Shown here piece after piece: positions 55,801-63,800 of a stretch of DNA of 64,000 nucleotides. The position numbers were made by a program, and so were the translations under genes. The notes beneath the pieces were generated by a model. The model was not told where the DNA came from. It ran no database searches and saw only the letters and a program-made list of their open reading frames with translations. Source of the stretch: Tubiluchus corallicola (taxonomy: Eukaryota; Priapulida; Priapulimorpha; Priapulimorphida; Tubiluchidae); NCBI GenBank assembly GCA_030141605.1, contig JAQGDQ010000706.1:1-64000 (forward strand), in the 5' to 3' direction. Within the stretch, counting starts at the first letter, position 1. The number at the start of each line of letters is the position of its first letter.

Positions 55801-58800
55801 TCGTTCTTGTTACAGTTTTTATTGGTTGTTCGTCTGTTGTACCTGGAGACATAAACGATAAGCAGCATGCATCTTGTGTTTAGTTAGTTATACAATGTCT
55901 TCGTTCTTGTTACAGTTTTTATTGGTTGTCCGTCTGTTGTACCTGGAGACATAAACGATAAGCAGCATGCGTCTTGTGTTTAGTTAGTTATACACTGGCT
56001 TCGTTCATGTTACAGTTTTTATTGGTTGTCCGTCTGTTGTACCTGGAGACATAAACGATAAGCAGCATGCGTCTTGTGTTTAGTTAGTTATACACTGGCT
56101 TCGTTCATGTCAGAGTTTTTATTGGTTGTCCGTCTGTTGTACCTGGAGACATAAACGATAAGCAGCATGCGTCTTGTGTTTAGTTAGTTATACACTGGCT
56201 TCGTTCATGTTACAGTTTTTATTGGTTGTCTGTCTGTTGTACCTGGAGACATAAACGATAAGCAGCATGCATCTTGTGTTTAGTTAGTTATACACTGGCT
56301 TCGTTCATGTTACAGTTTTTATTGGTTGTCCGTCTGTTGTACCTGGAGACATAAACGATAAGCAGCATGCATCTTGTGTTTAGTTAGTTATACACTGGCT
56401 TCGTTCATGTTACAGTTTTTATTGGTTGTCCGTCTGTTGTACCTGGAGACATAAACGATAAGCAGCATGCGTCTTGTGTTTAGTTAGTTATACACTGGCT
56501 TCGTTCATGTTACAGTTTTTATTGGTTGTCCGTCTGTTGTACCTGGAGACATAAACGATAAGCAGCATGCGTCTTGTGTTTAGTTAGTTATACACTGGCT
56601 TCGTTCATGTTACAGTTTTTATTGGTTGTCCGTCTGTTGTACCTGGAGACATAAACGATAAGCAGCATGCGTCTTGTGTTTAGTTAGTTATACACTGGCT
56701 TCGTTCATGTTACAGTTTTTATTGGTTGTCCGTCTGTTGTACCTGGAGACATAAACGATAAGCAGCATGCGTCTTGTGTTTAGTTAGTTATACGACTGGC
56801 TTCGTTCGCGTTACTGTTACCATACTAAGTTTTTATTGGTTGTCCGTCTGTTGTACCTGGAGACATAAACGATAAGCAGCATGTCATCTTGTGTTACATC
56901 AAGTTAGTTATACACTGGCTTCGTTCATGTTACAGTTTTTATTGGTTGTCCGTCTGTTGTACCTGGATGACAAAAGACGATCATAGCATGTCATGCGTCT
57001 TGTGTTTAGTTAGTTATACACTGGCTTCGTTCATGTTACAGTTTTTATTGGTTGTCCGTCTGTTGCTCACCATGGATGACATGCAAACGATAAGCAGCAT
57101 GCGTCTTGTGTTAGTTAGTTATACACTGGCTTCAGTTCATGTTACACGTTTTATTGGTTGTCCGTACTGTTGTACCTGGAGAACAATTAAACTGATAAGC
57201 AGCATGCATCTTGTGTTTAGTTAGGTTATGACACATGGCTTCGTTCATGATTACAGTTTTATTGGTTGTCCGTCTGCTTGTACCTGGAGACATAAACGTA
57301 TAAGCAGCATGCAGTTCATTGTGTTCATCAGTTAGTTATACACTGGCGTTTACGTTCATGTTACAGTTTTTATGTGGTTGTCCGTCTGTTGGTAGGTCCT
57401 GGAGACATAAAATCGATAAGCAGCATGCATCTTGTGTTTAGCTCTAGTTATATCACTGGCTTCGTTCATGTTACAGTCATTTTATTGGTTGTCCGTCTGT
57501 TGTACAGCTGGAGACATGCAAACGGATAAGCTAGCATAGGCACCTCTTGTGTTCTGCATGCTGGTAGATTATACACTCAGGGCGTGGAAGTCGTTCATGT
57601 GTACAGTTGTTTATTGGTTGTCCGTCTGTTGCTAATCAGCGTATTGGAGACTATCTATTAACGATAAGCAGCCACTGTCATCTTGTGTTTAGGTAATACT
57701 GTTATACACTGGCTTCCAGTTCATTGTGCTTTTGACAGCATTCTTTATGATGGTTGTCCGTCTGTTGTACCTGGAGACATAGGGAAGCTAGGGAATTAAG
57801 TTCTAGCTGATGCAGCGTTTCTTACGAATTGCTTTTGAGTTAGTTTACTAACACTGTTGTCTTCGTATCAGTGTCTACAGTTATTTATTGGTTGCATCTC
57901 GTCGTGTTGTACAATTACTGGACTGACATGAAACGATAAGCATGCTATGCATCGTTGATGATTTAGAAAATCGACTAGAATTGTATACACTGGCTTCGTT
58001 CATGTTACAGTTTTTATTGGTTGTCCGTCTGTTGTACCTGGAGACATAAACGATAAGCAGCATGCATCTTGTGTTTAGTTAGTTGATACACTGGCTTCGT
58101 TCACTAGTTACAGTTTATTAGTTGAATGTTGTCCGTACCTGTTGTACTGCTGGAGACATGGAAACGATGAAGACAAGCAGTGCATCTTGATGTTTAGTCT
58201 AGCTTGATGAGCACATGGCTATCGTTCATAGTGTACAAGTGTTTTATTGGTACATGTCCGTCTGTTGTACCTGGAGATCATAAACGATAAGCAGCATGCG
58301 TCTTGTGTTTAGTTAGTTATGACATGAGCTTACGAATTCATGTGTACGTTTTTATTGGTTGTCCGTCTAGTTGTACCTGCGAAGACATAAACGATAAGAC
58401 AGCATGCGTCTTGTGTTTAGTTAGCTTATACTGGCTCGTTCATGTTGTACGACGTTTTTACTATGGTACAGGCTTCAGATCATTTTCTGTTTTTAAATTA
58501 CTGAAAAAGTTATTATTATTATAATTGGGTATGAATGTGGATACTTAATTGCTTATTTTAGATCTGCAAGTTTTTTGATACTTGTGTGCTTGCATAGCAA
58601 GATCGTCCGTAAGTCGGCAATTAAGCTTTTCCAGTTATTCACACATTCTGAATCTTCATTTCATGAGGATCATTTTGATACCAAGTTCATCACTCTATGT
58701 TATTTCTAAGCTGAGATAATGGACGTTGAAGTGGAGGTGCAGGCTGCACACTGAAAAACATAATATTGAGAAAATTGCTATTAAAGTCAGCCATTGTTTT

Positions 58801-60842
58801 TTGTCGCGTTTCTACAAAATACTTAGCAGCCACATGAAAGATTGCTATGGACTGTGTAAGCACACACTGAAGTGATGTTTAAAGGCATAGATGAAGATCT
58901 ATGCTTGGCAACAGAAACAACTCAAAGCAAAATGGCTCCTTCCATGAGCTATTATATAAGTTTGAAAATACAAGTTTTTTACATTTGCAGTACTAGTTTC
59001 TAGACAGAAAAGTGCGTAAGGAGTTATAAAAGTAGTATTTTTAGTATTTTTACAGATTTTCTTGATAATTTGATGCTAGAATGTAAAAGTCCAATACAGT
59101 CAACCCTCGTTAAACCGGACTAATTGGGGGGTGGGTGGATGGTCCGGTTTAGCCGATTGTCCGATTTATCCGATATGCCTATTTATGGTCTATATTATAC
59201 AGGAATAATCACCTTAATAAGGCCTATATACATTGCACTATATACTATTCTGTATATTACTTTAAAATAGTTAACCTGTGAGGATAAAGAAATTATTGTA
59301 CAGTTGGTAGGCCGTGTTGTGTTTAGCGCTCGGGCTCGGACGGAAATCGGTCAGTTTCCTTTACCACGGATGACGTCCGTCTTATCCGATATCCGGGCTA
59401 ACGGGGTCCGGTTTAACGAGGGTCAACTGTATATTTAGCGTTCGTTTGTATGGAAAAGAAAAAATTGACCTTTCACCCAATATTTGGTTCTTTCTCATTT
59501 GAAGCATCATGGCCCAGTTTTAGCTATGTTGACTTATGAACGATTTTGGTTTGCAAGCGCACAATTTGCGTTTTGTGTTCGCATCTGCTTTGATTGTCTG
59601 ATTGTACAGGTAAGAACATCGTTAGTGCGTACGATTGTGCAGGTACCGCTGATTAGTGTTGGTGTTGTGAAGCAGACATCTGACATGTTGAAACAAGCAA
59701 CAGCTGTTGTTGCTGAGCTGACTGCGGAAACTAAGGTAAGTCATCTGTAAACGACCAGCATTAGAGCAAATATTGCCAATCCGCGTAACTTATAGAGATA
59801 GGTTTGCATTGAATTGCCATATATATATATATATATATATATCGGGTAGGTATAATATACTCAGCCCAGGCACTTGCACGTATCTTACACACTAACACTG
59901 TAGGCTATTGATTTATGACTCGGCCATTGTTGACATCATTTACTCTGGAAGATCTTAATGTTTTATGGTCGACTTTTACACAGGTAATATGGAAAATGAT
60001 GCAATTTTTGGTCTGAAAATGCACATCGACTTGCACATAAGGTCGACTTGTATATAAGTATATACGGCAATTCCTTTTTTCTGCTTTGGCAATTTTGTTT
60101 TTAGTTTCTTAGTTACGTTGTTTTGAAGTAGGTAGCAGTAATATAGAAATAATAATTCATAGTAATAAGCTTTTTATATTCTTCTAATTTTAGTTTCTTG
60201 ATTTCTCAAAAAAATTATTTGTTTATTATTTCTGTTTATTATTATTATTATTATTATTATTATTTTCAGTCGAGGTTCAATTGATTGTTAATAATCTTTC
60301 AGATAGTTGCTATGGATAAGTTTAACAAAGTTGCCAGTTTCATGAAGGATGCGGCAAATGTTGATATTTGTGATTCAGCCGACACTACTCAGTACGTATT
60401 CTGTTTCCTTCCATCTTTCTTCTCTTGTTTGTTTTTGCCGTTGTAATTTCTCTTGCCACGCCCTTCCTACTCAGTACGTATTCTGTTTCCTTCCATCTTT
60501 CTTCTCTTGTTTGTTTTTGCCGTTGTAATTTCTCTTGCCACACCCTTCTTAAGTGATGTGCATTTGCTTAGACTCGTGAATAAAACAGCTCACAATTTTC
60601 TTAGTTGTACAGTATTATTTTTACTCAATGACAAGATGTAGTTTCAAGCCACAGGTGAATCTAAAAAAACACATACTGGATAGCATTTATAACAGTTATG
60701 TTATCAGTGTAACTGTACAGAACAGTACAGAGAAAATTAGGTACAAAAAGCGGTCACGCATCCAATATAGATATAGTCGCAGTGTTGTTTAACTTTCAGC
60801 AAAAAATTTAACACACAAAAGATAATAATAATAATAATAATA

Positions 60843-60875
<33 letters not shown>

Positions 60876-63800
60876 ACGATAACAACAACGACGACAACGA
60901 CAACGACAATAATAGTAATGCAAAACTAATAGTAATGCTACTGCTTACAAAACCATGTGCAAATCTTGTTCAATCAACACAACCTTTCATGGAAACAAAC
61001 TCATGAAATTACAGCATAATTCTTGAATCTTAGAAAAATGCAGTCAAAACACTTCAGAGATACAATTTTACACAATTTTACAATATTATACATCCAAGCA
61101 GAGTTAGCTAACATAAAAACTAAACCTATGTGAGCATATCAAAAGCATGGTGTGTGAACACTTCAAAAGCATGGTGTGTGAACAGTTCACACATGTTTTT
61201 CTTTCTCAATTTACATGTGCAACTTGCAGAAGAGTTTCAGCAAACGGGGGTGGGTAGCATTAGGGCAAGATCAGCCAGCCGTAAAACTAAGTATACGTGT
61301 CATAGGTGCGTATTGGTTAGGAAAGCAGGTCTGATTAAAGATTTGTCGAATGTTGCTGCTGCTGCTGCTGCTGCTGATACTGAAGCTTTTAGTACTGCTG
61401 TTGTTATTCTTAAGCCCATTTCACACTGAGGACGCGTGGCAAAAATCTTCGAAGCAAAAATTCCTTGCGGGATTCCCCACAAAAATAGAACACTGTGCCT
61501 CATTTCGCGGTGATGCTTCAGGAGGGATTTCTTCATGATTAATTCTGCTGCTAGCCTAGAGGCTGTGTGTTCTGCTCATGAGGAAATTGCCTCTTGGTAG
61601 AAATACTGCATATTCCGTTTTCGGGAGAATTCCTTACGGAGTTAGCTCAACGTAAAATTATGTGATTATTCTGTTTTCTCGTGTAATAAATTTTTTGTTT
61701 TATTAGTGCGACAATTTTTTAGTAAAAAATTGGTAATTTCTGTGTGAAACGAAACGTGCTGCGTGGGTTTTTGGGAAAAAATCCGAAATTTTCTAATTTT
61801 CTGACTGCAATTCCATGCGTTATTTTCCTTGCATCTTCACTGTGTGAAATGGGCCTTACAACTACATGAACATCAACTAGTACCGGTACTAATATCTCTA
61901 TCACTTGTCAGTTATGAAATGTAAAAGCAAGGTATATCCTTACTTACTGTTTTCTGCAAACAGGCACATCTTGAGCGGCATTTCAAGTGTACTGGGTGGT
62001 TCAATAAATTCACTTGCACAGTCGCTCGCAGACATTGAAGGTGGAAACGAATCTTCTGTCACTGACAACTCGACCGTTCAACCAAAGAGGCAACAGGCAA
62101 GTGTCTTACGCAACAAATGAAACGGATTTTCTCTAATACAGTAAATGCTCACTTAACTATGCCAATGTGTTTCAGCAAAACGCGTCGTTATACGAGAAAC
62201 AATGGCTTCCTTACAAAAAACAATGTAAAAGCAATCCATTGCATTCCCCGCGTAAAGATCAAAAATGCTAGAGCTGCAGGCCAAAAATTAATAATGCTTG
62301 ACTCACAAATCAAACACTTTCGGATGTTTAGTTCTGATGATTTTTAACTAAAATCTGAAGAGAAGTAATTTACTATGAATATTCATGTTTTAAAAGTTTT
62401 GCGTACATTAACACTCCTGAGAAATATTTCTAGTGTGGAAACGATACGAAGCCAGCAATAATTAACCCAGCTATGTAACACGACTGATTCTCATTAGAGC
62501 AATTCCATCTCTGTATGGAAACCTATTAGTAATTAATTATTTTAAAAGATAGTTTAACTAGTAATATCCTATTTTTGTTTGCTGACGTGTTTTTGCAGGA
62601 GGGCAGCTTGAATTTAATTAATACTCGTTTTATCGTCGCCGGGTATTTTTAGACTAAAGAAATCTCGCAGAAATCACTCGACATTATCCAGGCCGTATCG
62701 GAGACAATGAGCAAGTACAAAGTCCAGGGGGAGGAACCGACGACGTTTGTGACGGATCTGCTTACAGTTCAGGTACAGCGACAGCAGGCAAGTCATCTCA
62801 GAGGTAAGCATAATCAAACTTCGAGAGCCGGATAGTGTCGTAATGTGAAGTGTGATGATGTTAGCACGGTTCCCACGGTGAGAAAAAATCCTGGAAAATA
62901 CAGGCTATCCCGGAAAGTCATGGAAAAGTCAGGGAACAAGTAATTTGATAAAAAGTCGGGGAAAATGATGCAAATGGGGAGAAAAGTCAGGGGAATTGGA
63001 AAGGGTTGCTAAAATAATCACCGTGAACCGATATTTTTCCAAACATATTTTTCTGAGATTCGTGTTCAAATAGAATTTTACTTTGGCAGGTTTCCAGTTT
63101 TGATTTCTGTTGCAAAAATAATGATTGGATTAAGAAAGTTTATTTAATGTGATTAGTGTAATTACGTTAGCACTACTGCAACTGTGCCGACACATTATAT
63201 ATCAGTATGTTTATTAGACTTGCGATTAACTATTGATTTTTCGTAGGTTCTGATATAAAAATGGAGGGTGTCGGTCACTTTAGGTTGCCGTCATCGTTGT
63301 CACAAGTGAATGATACAGATGAAGAGAAAGTCTTTGACGTGCAGGTGAAATTTAGCAAATTCTTATAGATTAGACATTTTTTTTATTTTACAAGTAAGTA
63401 AAATTTATTTCGAGCCGAAATTATAAAGGAACGCTGTCTTATTGATTTCGTTGGTTCGATTCTGTGTTCGGAGTCATTTAGGCAATGTGACTTATATAGT
63501 AGCTGCACTCATTAACTGCCTGTGGTGTGTTATAGAATGTGTCCTTTACATGAATATGAAAGTATACACATTTTCCCAGGAGAATAAGAATTTTTTCCAA
63601 AATGTGACACACTCAAACTTTTGCCTGAAAAAGAAAAATTTTGTCTTTTTACCCAATGTAGGATTGGTCATTTTTTCCCATAGTTTTGTAGATTTATATG
63701 AACTTGACCTGGCAATGCTAATCTGTTCATTTTATTGTCGGCAAATTATGAGATGTTTAACAGTAAGGATTTTATTTTCAGATGTACTTTATGAAGGAAA

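Noticed and set aside
58991-59015. 25 bp candidate exon with a good acceptor before exon 24
   Set aside because: With its GTAAGG donor it gives the wrong phase for exon 24; only an unlikely GC donor would fit.
61130-61429. 99-codon frame with a poly-Ala run before exon 26
   Set aside because: The Ala run is a CTG-type microsatellite and the frame runs into a Harbinger-like MITE.
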